64,000 bases of DNA from Sulfuriferula plumbiphila (GTDB lineage: Bacteria; Pseudomonadota; Gammaproteobacteria; Burkholderiales; Sulfuriferulaceae). Position 1 is the stretch's first letter, and each line of letters starts with the position of its first letter. Made by a program: the position numbers and the translations under genes. The DNA lies in the NCBI RefSeq assembly GCF_009938015.1, contig NZ_AP021884.1, positions 248,001-312,000 of the forward strand, read 5' to 3'. Positions 45,895-55,143 of this stretch are shown in pieces. The notes beneath the pieces are model-generated. The model saw only the letters and a list, made by a program, of their open reading frames with translations. It was not told where the DNA came from and ran no database searches.

Positions 45895-47184
45895 TCAATG
45901 CAATGCTTCCAGGGCTCGTGCTTGGGCCCTGATACCGGGTTCCAGGTACTGATGTACAGCAGGTTCCAGGCCGAATGCCTTACCGTTCTCTGCAACGTCC
46001 AGGAGAGGATTGACCATTGCCTGAAGTCCGGCAACCAACTTGCCACGCTTCAACTCACAAGTCTCAGCCACCCAACCCAATACGGCGTTCCAGTCCTGGG
46101 TGACGTTCTCTTTGTCTTCCCAGCGGATGCGCCTGGCTAGGCCGTCAGGGTGCAGATACATGGGCGCGAAATCGAACACTGGAGTTAGCCGGATGCGGCC
46201 ATCGAAGTCTCGCTGGATGGCAGTGTTTCTGGCGTGGTTATCCGTGTTGCCAAAGGCGATGTTTGCGATGTCCCGGCGAAGATACTCAAGAATTTCTGCT
46301 TGCGGATCACTGCACACCTCGGCGAGCTTCACGCAGGCCTCATCATGTGATGGAACGACGCCGAATCCGGCACGTCCCGTCAGTGCAGCCAGACTTTCCT
46401 GGCCCAGCCGAACAAGCTGGCCGTCTACTCGTGCGCGGTCGAAACGTGGAATGAACAAGGCCCGCTCGCGCAAAGTCAGTGGCGCGTGCACGCGAACACC
46501 CAGATGCGCAGCGATAGTCATGTAAGGGGCTTCCTGGCGAAGAATGGTTGCCAGTTGTTCGTTGGCTCCGCGCCCGAATTTGACGATGAAGTGTTCGACT
46601 CCCTCGCTATCGGGCAGGGTATGATCCAGATACAGCAACCCGTCCTTGGCCCGGGTCATAAGCAACTTTGGCCATTCACCCTGCACGCCGGAGGAGCCTG
46701 CCACGAAAAGGCCGTGCAAGCTGAGGTAGTGCATAAAGTCCTCGGATCGCTCCGCCACGACCGTGTCTGTGAATCCCCGCACGGGGCCACTGCGATCCTG
46801 CAGCCATTGCGCAGCTTCCTTTATTCTCAGATGGCCAATTGGATTACCCGCGCCCGCGAGCAGCAGGGGCCAGTCCCCCGCAGACTCCAGGGTCTCGGGC
46901 AGTTTCAGCTGCCGCAGCAGTTCGCCGCGACCGTACCCCTGGGGCAGCATATCAATCAGGAACACCGGCCAATGGTTGAACTTCTGGGGAGCCAGAGACA
47001 CAGGGAACCGACTCCCAAGTGCCCAGGCATCACGAGCACCTGCGTGTTCCAACGCCCATTCCGCATCGTAGCCAGTGTAGGTGGGCGTGCGCCAGCCTAG
47101 CTGCGCCGGCCCAAGCAGAGCCGTATTGGCAACATCGTGCCATCTACTGGCAGCATAAAGTTGAATGGTGCATTCGTTTTCCAT
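45895..47184 (-). CDS. hipA: HipA-like serine/threonine kinase toxin
   Basis: A 429-residue HipA-family kinase. In E. coli HipA phosphorylates glutamyl-tRNA synthetase and induces persistence. Visible motifs: LIDMLPQGYGR in the N-subdomain, GSSGVQGEWPKLLM as the ATP-loop region, FIVKFG, the catalytic NIAFGNTDNHARN and the metal-binding VFDFAPMY. All appear intact, so it should be active. ATG 47184 is preferred over GTG 47190 because the -10 box ends at 47194, leaving almost no leader. Gene order is toxin first, antitoxin second. Confidence 0.85.
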   Translation of the reverse strand: MENECTIQLYAASRWHDVANTALLGPAQLGWRTPTYTGYDAEWALEHAGARDAWALGSRFPVSLAPQKFNHWPVFLIDMLPQGYGRGELLRQLKLPETLESAGDWPLLLAGAGNPIGHLRIKEAAQWLQDRSGPVRGFTDTVVAERSEDFMHYLSLHGLFVAGSSGVQGEWPKLLMTRAKDGLLYLDHTLPDSEGVEHFIVKFGRGANEQLATILRQEAPYMTIAAHLGVRVHAPLTLRERALFIPRFDRARVDGQLVRLGQESLAALTGRAGFGVVPSHDEACVKLAEVCSDPQAEILEYLRRDIANIAFGNTDNHARNTAIQRDFDGRIRLTPVFDFAPMYLHPDGLARRIRWEDKENVTQDWNAVLGWVAETCELKRGKLVAGLQAMVNPLLDVAENGKAFGLEPAVHQYLEPGIRAQARALEALH

Positions 47185-47185
47185 T

Positions 47186-47247
47186 TGCACATAAATATAT
47201 ACGAAAATAGGCGAAATATCAATCTAGATACGATAGAAATATGTGCA
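47186..47247 (-). promoter_or_regulatory. hipA promoter with flanking inverted half-sites
   Basis: On the minus strand TTGATA (47222-47217), a 17-bp spacer and TATATT (47199-47194) form a near-consensus promoter; transcription would start within a few bases of the hipA ATG, giving a leaderless or nearly leaderless mRNA. TGCACATA (47186-47193) and its complement TATGTGCA (47240-47247) bracket the promoter and are candidate HipB sites. Beyond this, the 47248-47470 gap holds only a terminator-like hairpin. Confidence 0.55.
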
Positions 47248-47309
47248 TATATGACAATTCATCTCCGTAAGACACGGTCGTGTGTGCCCCAAGGTTATGG
47301 CATGCGTAG

Positions 47310-47352
47310 TGCCAAAAATATAAACCCGCAATGCCTTCCGGCATGTGCGGGT
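47310..47352 (-). terminator. probable rpoH terminator
   Basis: ACCCGCA (47324-47330) pairs with TGCGGGT (47346-47352), with an inner TGCC/GGCA stem; read on the minus strand the hairpin is followed by a T-rich TTTATATTTTT. It lies 120 bp beyond the rpoH stop. Confidence 0.55.
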
Positions 47353-47470
47353 CTCGGTGCGATTAGCAAAATAATCGAGGTTCAGTCTTTTACCCCAGCG
47401 CCAAAATCATCAACACGGCAACTATACGCCTAGGCACAGGCGGAGTTTTTTATTGGCCCTGGCAAGGGTA

Positions 47471-48319
47471 TCAAACCATCGCAGCCTTCATTTTCTGAAA
47501 TGCCTTTTGCTCGATCTGGCGTACGCGTTCGGCAGAAATGTTGTATTGCGCGGCCAGGTCGTGCAATGTGGCGCTTTCATCCTCACGTAACCAACGTGCC
47601 TCGACGATGTGGCGGCTGCGCGCATCGAGGCTGTCCAGTGCAGACATCAGGCCAGTGCTGGTGCGCTGCTCGTTTTCACTGCGCGCCAGAATTTGCGATG
47701 GTTCATCTTCGGCATTGGTCAGGTACGCCAGCGGGCCGTAACCCTCCTCGCCGTCTTCGCCCAAAGGCTCCAGCGTGATGTCCTGTCCGGAAAAGCGCGC
47801 CTCCATTTCCAGCACTTCCTCGCGCTTGACGCCCAGTTCTTTAGCCATGGCGCTAGCTTCATCCGGAGTGAGGCTGTTAAGTCCGGATTTGTGGCTGCGC
47901 AGGTTGAAAAACAGCTTGCGCTGGCCTTTGGTGGTGGCGATTTTTACCATGCGCCAGTTGCGCAGGATGTATTCGTGCATTTCTGCTTTGATCCAGTGCA
48001 TGGCAAATGACACCAGGCGCACACCGCGCTCCGGGTCGAAGCGCTTGACTGCCTTCATCAGGCCGATGTTGCCTTCCTGGATCAGGTCGGCCTGAGGCAG
48101 GCCATAGCCTATGTATTTGCGCGCGATACTCACCACCACACGCAGATGCGACATCACCAGGCGGCCAGCGGCTTCCAGGTCGTTATCATCGCGCAGGCGG
48201 CGCGCCAGCGAAATTTCTTCCTCCGGGCTCAGCATGGGATAGCTGTTGACGGTGTGAATATAACTGTCCAGGCTGCCGGCACTGTTGCTCAATACCGGTA
48301 ATGCAAAAGCGTGTGACAT
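47471..48319 (-). CDS. rpoH: RNA polymerase sigma-32 (heat-shock) factor
   Basis: A 282-residue alternative sigma factor directing transcription of heat-shock genes. Region 2 (EEEISLARRLRDDNDLEAAGRLVMSHLRVVVSIARKY) and the RpoH-box QRKLFFNLRSHK are diagnostic; region 4 ends in a helix-turn-helix (LAAQYNISAERVRQIEQKA). A strong AAGGAGG precedes the ATG. It follows ftsX in the ftsYEX cluster, with a CIRCE operator in between, so it appears to answer to HrcA as well. Confidence 0.97.
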   Translation of the reverse strand: MSHAFALPVLSNSAGSLDSYIHTVNSYPMLSPEEEISLARRLRDDNDLEAAGRLVMSHLRVVVSIARKYIGYGLPQADLIQEGNIGLMKAVKRFDPERGVRLVSFAMHWIKAEMHEYILRNWRMVKIATTKGQRKLFFNLRSHKSGLNSLTPDEASAMAKELGVKREEVLEMEARFSGQDITLEPLGEDGEEGYGPLAYLTNAEDEPSQILARSENEQRTSTGLMSALDSLDARSRHIVEARWLREDESATLHDLAAQYNISAERVRQIEQKAFQKMKAAMV

Positions 48320-48343
48320 GGTGTGTTCCTCCTTGAGCTCATT

Positions 48344-48370
48344 TTAGCACTCCGTATAAGAGAGTGCTAA
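48344..48370. promoter_or_regulatory. CIRCE operator (HrcA site) upstream of rpoH
   Basis: TTAGCACTC (48344-48352), a 9-bp spacer, then GAGTGCTAA (48362-48370): an exact match to the CIRCE consensus TTAGCACTC-N9-GAGTGCTAA. It lies 25 bp before the rpoH start and overlaps a possible -10 (TATACG on the minus strand), where HrcA binding would repress rpoH until heat shock. Confidence 0.93.
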
Positions 48371-48398
48371 CTGTGTAAAGTTCACAAGAATATCGCGA

Positions 48399-49307
48399 TT
48401 ACCGAGGCTCTATCAGGCGCAGACTGCGGCTCACAGCAAGGTAAGCGCCGAGCCAGCCAAGTGCTGCCGCCGTGGCAAGCAGAACCAGTGCCTCCGTCAG
48501 CCCCAGGCCAAGCAAATGAAACCGTGATGCGTAGAGTGCCGCCAGCTTGCTCGCCTGCAGGTCGAGCAGAAGTACGGAGACCGCCACAATCAGCCACGCA
48601 GTGAGCCCTCCGAACAGCCCCTGCACTACGCCGAAATACAGAAATGGGCGGCGGATATAGCGATCGGTGGCACCGATCAGGCGGCTGACTTCGATTTCTT
48701 CGCGGCGGGTAAGGATTTGCAGACGGATGGTATTTCCCGATACGGCCACCAGGGCCGCGCCCAGCAGGATTGCCAGCATTAATACCAGATCGCGTCCCAG
48801 GCCAAGCAGTGCAGTGAGGCGCTGCGCCCACTGGCTGTCATCCTGTACCTGGGCGACTTGTGGCCAGCCACGAATATCTGCGGCGATGCGCGCCATGTTT
48901 TGGGCGTCGGCCTGCGCCGGGGTGATGATCCATGCATCCGGCAGCGGGTTATTGTTCAAGCCCGCCGTAAGATCGCTCATGCCGGCTTGCTCCGACAGTG
49001 CCGCCAGCGCCTGCGCACGCGGCACGAAGCGAAAACCGGCGAGATCAGGGCGTGCCTGCAGGCGCTGGCGCATGGCAGCGATGTCGGTGTCATGTGCATC
49101 CTGGTGCATGAAAACGCTGATTTCGGGCCGGGCGGGCAGATTGCCGGCGAGGCGCGTGACATTGTGCAGCAATACAAACAGCCCGGCAGGCAGGCTTAGC
49201 GCGACGCCGATGGCGATAATGGCAAACAAGGTGGCGAATGGGGTTTTGCCCATGCGCGCCAAGGTTGCAATGAGTGCATGGCGATGGTGTGCGAGCCAGG
49301 TCATCAT
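48399..49307 (-). CDS. ftsX: cell division protein FtsX
   Basis: A 302-residue inner-membrane protein, partner of FtsE, controlling septal peptidoglycan hydrolases. One helix near the N-terminus (FATLFAIIAIGVALSLPAGLFVLLH) precedes a large periplasmic loop; three helices follow from about residue 175. RREEIEVSRLIGATDRYIRRPFLYFG is the conserved FtsX block. Its ATG overlaps the ftsE stop. Confidence 0.95.
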   Translation of the reverse strand: MMTWLAHHRHALIATLARMGKTPFATLFAIIAIGVALSLPAGLFVLLHNVTRLAGNLPARPEISVFMHQDAHDTDIAAMRQRLQARPDLAGFRFVPRAQALAALSEQAGMSDLTAGLNNNPLPDAWIITPAQADAQNMARIAADIRGWPQVAQVQDDSQWAQRLTALLGLGRDLVLMLAILLGAALVAVSGNTIRLQILTRREEIEVSRLIGATDRYIRRPFLYFGVVQGLFGGLTAWLIVAVSVLLLDLQASKLAALYASRFHLLGLGLTEALVLLATAAALGWLGAYLAVSRSLRLIEPR

Positions 49308-49957
49308 GACAGCAGTATCCCGTGTTCCAGATGTATCACCCGGCTGCCATAGGCACGGATGGCGTCTTCATTGTGTGAGGCGATGACCAGGGTGACGCCC
49401 ACCTGGTTGAACGCTTTGAACATATCCATGATGTCGCGCGCGTAGTCCGCGTCCAGGTTGCCGGTGGGTTCATCGGCCAACACCAGGCTGGGGCGCGACA
49501 CGATGGCGCGGGCAATACACAGGCGCTGCTGCTCGCCCCCCGAGAGGGTGATGGGATTGGCTTTTTCGCGCTTGAGCAGTCCCACCTTGTCGAGTGCCGC
49601 GCGCGCGCGGCCAGCCGCCTCATGGCGTGAAAACCCGGCGATCTGTAAAGGCAGCAGCACATTTTGCATGACGCTGCGGTCGAATAACAGTTTGTGATCC
49701 TGGAATATCAAGCCGATATTGCGACGCAGGTAGGGAACCGCGGCACGGCGCATTTTGCCCACATTCTGGCAGTTAACCGTCACGCTGCCCGCAGTGGGGC
49801 GCTCGATAGCGGCGATGAGTTTGAGCAGCGTGGACTTGCCGGCACCCGAGTGCCCGGAGAGAAATACCATCTCGCCGCTGGCGATTTCAAAGGATGCATT
49901 GGACAAGGCCTCATGGCCGCCCGGATAGCGCTTGGTCACTGCATCAAAACGTATCAT
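49304..49957 (-). CDS. ftsE: cell division ATP-binding protein FtsE
   Basis: A 217-residue ABC ATPase. Walker A is [13 protein letters not shown], the signature [14 protein letters not shown] and Walker [24 protein letters not shown] is the Q-loop. With FtsX it powers activation of amidases at the septum. It overlaps ftsY and ftsX by 4 bp each. Confidence 0.97.
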   Translation of the reverse strand: MIRFDAVTKRYPGGHEALSNASFEIASGEMVFLSGHSGAGKSTLLKLIAAIERPTAGSVTVNCQNVGKMRRAAVPYLRRNIGLIFQDHKLLFDRSVMQNVLLPLQIAGFSRHEAAGRARAALDKVGLLKREKANPITLSGGEQQRLCIARAIVSRPSLVLADEPTGNLDADYARDIMDMFKAFNQVGVTLVIASHNEDAIRAYGSRVIHLEHGILLS

Positions 49958-50982
49958 GGCGCCGGTGCCTCGAATAGTGCATCAACAAAATCATGTGCCA
50001 CAAACGGGCGCAAATCATCCAGGCCCTCGCCCACCCCGATAAAGCGGATCGGGCGCGGGCGGGTTTTGGCGATGGCTGCAATCACCCCGCCCTTGGCCGT
50101 GCCGTCGAGCTTGGTGAGCACCAGGCCGGTGACGTTCAGTGCATCGTCAAACGCTGTTACCTGGGTTACCGCGTTTTGTCCGGTGTTGGCGTCGAGCACC
50201 AGCAATACTTCATGCGGGGCCGTGGGTTCAGCTTTCCGGATCACGCGCCTGACTTTGCGGATTTCCTCCATCAGGTTGAGCTGGGTGGGCAGGCGGCCGG
50301 CAGTGTCGGCCAGCACGATGTCAATGCCGCGGGCGCGGGCGGCGGCAATGGCATCGAAAATCACCGCCGCCGAATCGCCGCCGTCCTGCGCAATCACCGC
50401 CACATTGTTACGCTCGCCCCACACCATCAGTTGCTCGCGCGCGGCGGCGCGAAATGTGTCGCCCGCCGCCAGCAGCACCGATTTGCCCTGCGCCTGGTAA
50501 TATTTGGCCAGCTTGCCGATGGTGGTGGTTTTGCCTGCGCCATTCACTCCCGCCAGCATGATCACATAGGGTTTGTGGGTGCTTACATCCAATGCCTGTT
50601 CGAGCGGTGCGAGCAGCGTGCACAGTGCATCGTGCAGGGCAGACTGCAGCTGGGCGGCGTCGGTAAGCCGGTCTTTTTTTACCCGCTGGCGCAGGCTGTC
50701 GAGCAGATACTGGCTGGCATCAACGCCCACATCGGCAGTGAGCAGGATGGTTTCCAGTTCGTCGTACAGGTCTGCGTCTATCTTGCCGCCGCGTGAAAAC
50801 AGGCTGGTCAGTTGCTTGCCCAGTTGTTCCCGGGTGCGGCTCAAACCCTGCTTCAGACGTTGCGCCCAGGATAACTGGTACGCAGGTCCGGCAGGCGTCT
50901 CAGCGGCTGCCGGTGCAGTCGGCGTGGGCGCGGTTTCGGCAGGGATGGGCTTGTCGCCGGATTTCTTGAAGAAACTAAACAC
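49954..50982 (-). CDS. ftsY: signal recognition particle receptor FtsY
   Basis: A 342-residue SRP GTPase docking ribosome-nascent chains to the membrane. A short Pro/Ala-rich N-terminal A domain precedes the N domain (LSWAQRLKQGLSRTREQLGKQLTSLF) and the G domain with GVNGAGKTTTIGKLA, DTAGRLPTQ and TKLDGTAKGG. The N-terminal acidic region is short, as usual in betaproteobacteria. First gene of ftsYEX-rpoH. Confidence 0.97.
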   Translation of the reverse strand: MFSFFKKSGDKPIPAETAPTPTAPAAAETPAGPAYQLSWAQRLKQGLSRTREQLGKQLTSLFSRGGKIDADLYDELETILLTADVGVDASQYLLDSLRQRVKKDRLTDAAQLQSALHDALCTLLAPLEQALDVSTHKPYVIMLAGVNGAGKTTTIGKLAKYYQAQGKSVLLAAGDTFRAAAREQLMVWGERNNVAVIAQDGGDSAAVIFDAIAAARARGIDIVLADTAGRLPTQLNLMEEIRKVRRVIRKAEPTAPHEVLLVLDANTGQNAVTQVTAFDDALNVTGLVLTKLDGTAKGGVIAAIAKTRPRPIRFIGVGEGLDDLRPFVAHDFVDALFEAPAP

Positions 50983-51076
50983 AGTGTGGGCAGTCTTTAA
51001 ACAGTGTGCGGAAACGCAGCATAATCGCGACGCCTATTTTATCATGCGTCCTGTCCTAACTTATTCCGGGATTGTA

Positions 51077-52456
51077 ATGAAGCTTATAAAACACTATCTC
51101 GCCATCGGCATTTTATGCCTGGCAACGCCAGCCCTGGCCGCAGTGCAGGAATTTCATCTCGCCAACGGTTTGCGCGTCCTGGTCAAGGAAGACCATCGCG
51201 CGCCGATTGTGGTATCGCAGGTATGGTACCGCGCCGGCAGTCTGGATGAATTCAACGGCACCACCGGGGTTGCCCATGTGCTCGAACACATGATGTTCAA
51301 GGGCACCCGGGATGTGCCCGACGGACAGTTTTCCAGATTGATTGCGGCAGCGGGTGGGCGTGAAAATGCGTTTACCAGCCGTGACCATACCGCCTATTTT
51401 GAACAACTGCAAAAAGACCGGCTGGGGCTGGCGCTCAAGCTGGAAGCCGACCGCATGCACAATCTCATCCTGTCCGACGCCGATTTTGCCAAGGAAATCC
51501 AGGTGGTGATGGAGGAGCGCCGCATGCGCACCGATGACAAGCCGCAGGCGCTGGTGTACGAGCAGTTGATGGCCACCGCATTTCAGGAAAGCCCCTACCG
51601 GCGCCCGGTCATCGGCTGGATGAACGATCTGCAGCACATGACCGTGAATGATGCGCGCGACTGGTACCAGCGCTGGTACGCGCCCAATAACGCCACGCTG
51701 GTGGTGGTGGGTGACGTCCAGGCTGATGCGGTGAAACAGCTGGCTGAGCGTTATTTCGGGCCGATTCCAGCGCGGCTGCTGGCGCCACGCAAACCCCAGC
51801 CGGAGCCGGCGCAAACCGGCATCAAGCGCGTGACGGTCAAGGCACCCGCCAAGCTGCCGTATCTCATCATGGCTTACCACGCGCCGGTACTGCGTGATGT
51901 CGACAAGGACTGGGAACCCTATGCGCTGCAAGTATTGGCGGCGGTGCTGGACGGCGGCGATGCCGCGCGTCTGACCCGCAACCTGGTGCGCGCGCAGCGC
52001 GTGGCCAGCGCTGCAGGCGCCGATTACGACGCCGTGGCGCGCGGCCCGGGCCTGTTCCTGCTCGATGGCACGCCTTCCGAGGGCAAGACTGCTGCCGATC
52101 TGGAAGCTGCGCTGCGTGCCCAGATCGAACTCATCAAGCGCGATGGTGTGAGTGCCGACGAATTGAAGCGGGTCAAGGCGCAGGTAATCGCGTCCGACGT
52201 GTATCAGCGCGATTCCACTTTTTACCAGGCCATGCAACTGGGCGAGTATGCAACTGCCGGACTGCCGGTATCCGAGATTGAGGCGCGCGTGAAAAAATTG
52301 CAGGCGGTGACCCCCGAACAGGTACGCGACGTGGCACGCAAATACCTGGTGGATGACGAGCTGACCGTGGCTACGCTGGATCCGCAACCATTCGACAACA
52401 AGCCCCCGCGTCCCGACATTCCGGAGATGCGTCATACTGGTGGAGAACTTCGATAA
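51077..52456 (+). CDS. M16 family zinc peptidase (active subunit)
   Basis: A 459-residue periplasmic processing-type peptidase with a signal peptide (residues 1-22, LAIGILCLATPALAA). The inverted zinc motif HVLEH is at 67-71 (HxxEH) and the distal Glu lies in EIQVVMEERRMR. A second, inactive M16 domain follows. Paired with the next gene, as in bacterial homologues of the mitochondrial processing peptidase. ATG 51077 is chosen since earlier starts overlap ftsY and lack a signal peptide. Confidence 0.93.
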   Translation: MKLIKHYLAIGILCLATPALAAVQEFHLANGLRVLVKEDHRAPIVVSQVWYRAGSLDEFNGTTGVAHVLEHMMFKGTRDVPDGQFSRLIAAAGGRENAFTSRDHTAYFEQLQKDRLGLALKLEADRMHNLILSDADFAKEIQVVMEERRMRTDDKPQALVYEQLMATAFQESPYRRPVIGWMNDLQHMTVNDARDWYQRWYAPNNATLVVVGDVQADAVKQLAERYFGPIPARLLAPRKPQPEPAQTGIKRVTVKAPAKLPYLIMAYHAPVLRDVDKDWEPYALQVLAAVLDGGDAARLTRNLVRAQRVASAAGADYDAVARGPGLFLLDGTPSEGKTAADLEAALRAQIELIKRDGVSADELKRVKAQVIASDVYQRDSTFYQAMQLGEYATAGLPVSEIEARVKKLQAVTPEQVRDVARKYLVDDELTVATLDPQPFDNKPPRPDIPEMRHTGGELR

Positions 52457-53763
52457 TGCGTACGCTGTTTGCCCTGTTTGCTGTATTCGCCGCGCTTAGC
52501 GCGCACGCCAGCCTGCCCATCCAGCACTGGGTTTTGGCCAATGGTGCCAAGGTGTATTTTGTGGAAAGCCACGATTTGCCGATTCTGGATGTCAGCGTCG
52601 ATTTTCCCGCCGGTACGGCGCTGGAGCCCGCCAACAAGGGCGGGGTGGCCAATCTTACACGCCACCTGCTGAGCCTGGGCGCGGGCGGGCTGGATGACAA
52701 CCAGATCGCACGCGGGATGGCCGACGTGGGTGCGGAGCTGGGCGGACGTTTCGACGCGGATCGGGCCGGGCTGACGCTGCGCACCCTGAGCAGCCCGGAG
52801 CAACGCAATGCTGCCCTGGCGATACTGGCCAAAGTGCTGCAACAGCCGGCTTTTCCCGAGGCTGTGTTGGCGCGGGAAAAAGCGCGTGTCATCGCCACTT
52901 TGCAAGAAGCCGAAGCCCGGCCCGAGAGTATTGCTGCCAAGGCGTTTCAGATTGCGGTGTTTGGCAACCACCCCTACGCGCGTCGCGACAGTGGCGAGAT
53001 CGACAGCGTGAGCAAGCTCAATGTGGCCGATGTGCAGGATTTTTATCGTAGCCACTATGCCGCATCGGGCGCGGTGGTTGCATTGATGGGCGATATCGGC
53101 CGTGTCGAGGCGGACCGCATTGCCCACCAGCTCACCGATCAATTGCCGCCAGCCAGCGGCGCGGCCAGCCTGAGCATACCGCCGGTGCCTGCATTGCAGC
53201 AGGCGCTGTCGCGCACCATTCCCTTCCCCGCCAAGCAGAGCCAGGTGCTCATTGGCCAGCCCGGCGTGAAACGCGGCGATCCGGACTATTTCGCCCTGTA
53301 TGTGGGCAACTACATCCTGGGCGGCGGTGGTTTCGATTCACGTCTGCTCAATGAGGTGCGCCAAAAACGCGGCCTGGCGTACAGCGTATACAGTTATTTC
53401 ATGCCCATGCGCGAGGCGGGCGCATTTCAGATTGGCCTGCAAACCCGCACCGACCAGACCAGCGAGGCGCTGCAGGTAGTGCGCCAGACACTGGCGAATT
53501 TTGTCACCAGGGGGGTGACCGACGCGGAGCTGACCCAGGCCAAGAACAACATTGTTGGCGGCTTCCCGCTGCGCATAGACAGCAACAAGGAAATCCTCGA
53601 ATACCTTGCCGTGATCGGTTTTTATGACCTGCCGCTGAATTACCTGGACGAATTCCCGAAGCGGGTCGAAGCGGTCACCGCTGAACAAATTCAGGCTGCA
53701 TTCAAACGCCATATCCATCCAGACAGGCTGGTCACCATCGTGGTGGGCGGCAGCGGCAAATGA
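52456..53763 (+). CDS. M16 family peptidase-like protein (inactive partner)
   Basis: A 435-residue M16 homologue with a signal peptide (FALFAVFAALSAHA). The zinc-site region reads NLTRHLLSLGAGG, so the HxxEH motif is missing, while the substrate-binding RQKRGLAYSVYSYF block is kept. It likely forms a heterodimer with the active M16 subunit encoded just upstream, to which it is joined by a 1-bp stop/start overlap. Confidence 0.92.
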   Translation: MRTLFALFAVFAALSAHASLPIQHWVLANGAKVYFVESHDLPILDVSVDFPAGTALEPANKGGVANLTRHLLSLGAGGLDDNQIARGMADVGAELGGRFDADRAGLTLRTLSSPEQRNAALAILAKVLQQPAFPEAVLAREKARVIATLQEAEARPESIAAKAFQIAVFGNHPYARRDSGEIDSVSKLNVADVQDFYRSHYAASGAVVALMGDIGRVEADRIAHQLTDQLPPASGAASLSIPPVPALQQALSRTIPFPAKQSQVLIGQPGVKRGDPDYFALYVGNYILGGGGFDSRLLNEVRQKRGLAYSVYSYFMPMREAGAFQIGLQTRTDQTSEALQVVRQTLANFVTRGVTDAELTQAKNNIVGGFPLRIDSNKEILEYLAVIGFYDLPLNYLDEFPKRVEAVTAEQIQAAFKRHIHPDRLVTIVVGGSGK

Positions 53764-54327
53764 ATCACGCCAGTACCGCGCGCAACCGGGTGCGCATCAT
53801 CAGCGGCCAGTGGCGGCGGCGCCTGATCACCTTTCCCGACGCCGAGGGTCTGCGCCCCACCCCGGATGCGGTGCGTGAAAAGCTGTTCAACTGGCTGGGT
53901 CAGGAATTGCATGGCCTGGACTGTCTCGATTTGTTCGCCGGTAGCGGTGCACTCGGATTTGAAGCAGCTTCGCGCGGTGCACGGCGCGTGGTGATGGTGG
54001 AAAAAAACCGTGTCGTGCTGAATGCGCTGCAGCTCAGTGCAGCCGCACTGGCAGCGAACAATGTCGTCGTGTTGCAGGGGGATGGGGTAAAATTCCTGTC
54101 TGAGTATCGTGGCTGCTTTGACGTGGTGTTCCTCGACCCGCCTTATGCCGCGGGTTTGCAGGTGCAGGTATTGGCAGCGTTGCCGCCGCATCTGAACTCC
54201 GGCGCCAGCGTGTATGTCGAGCACGACGGAGATCTGGCAACACCGGCTGGCTGGAAGGTGTGGCGCCAAGGACGCTCGGGTAAAGCGCATTTTTGCCTGC
54301 TCAAACAGGCGCAGGAACAGGACGGTC

Positions 54328-54335
<8 letters not shown>
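53760..54335 (+). CDS. rsmD: 16S rRNA (guanine-966-N2)-methyltransferase
   Basis: A 191-residue SAM enzyme modifying G966 of 16S rRNA in the assembled small subunit. [35 protein letters not shown] is the RsmD N-terminus; [18 protein letters not shown] is motif I and the catalytic DPPY motif appears in [11 protein letters not shown]. It overlaps the M16 gene (4 bp) and coaD (8 bp), and rsmD-coaD is a widespread pair. Confidence 0.96.
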
Positions 54336-55082
<747 letters not shown>

Positions 55083-55095
55083 GCTTGGGTTTACC

Positions 55096-55127
55096 TAAAA
55101 AAGCCCCGCGAGCGGGGCTTTTTTATT
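55096..55127. terminator. bidirectional rho-independent terminator
   Basis: AAAAAAGCCCCGC and its complement GCGGGGCTTTTTT form a strong stem with A/T flanks on both sides, serving the ferredoxin gene and the convergent dynamin-like gene. Confidence 0.93.
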
Positions 55128-55143
55128 AGGGCTGAATAAGGCG

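Noticed and set aside
51113-52435. 440-codon open frame on the minus strand
   Set aside because: Antisense to the active M16 peptidase, whose signal peptide and HxxEH motif are clear; the antisense product has no family features.
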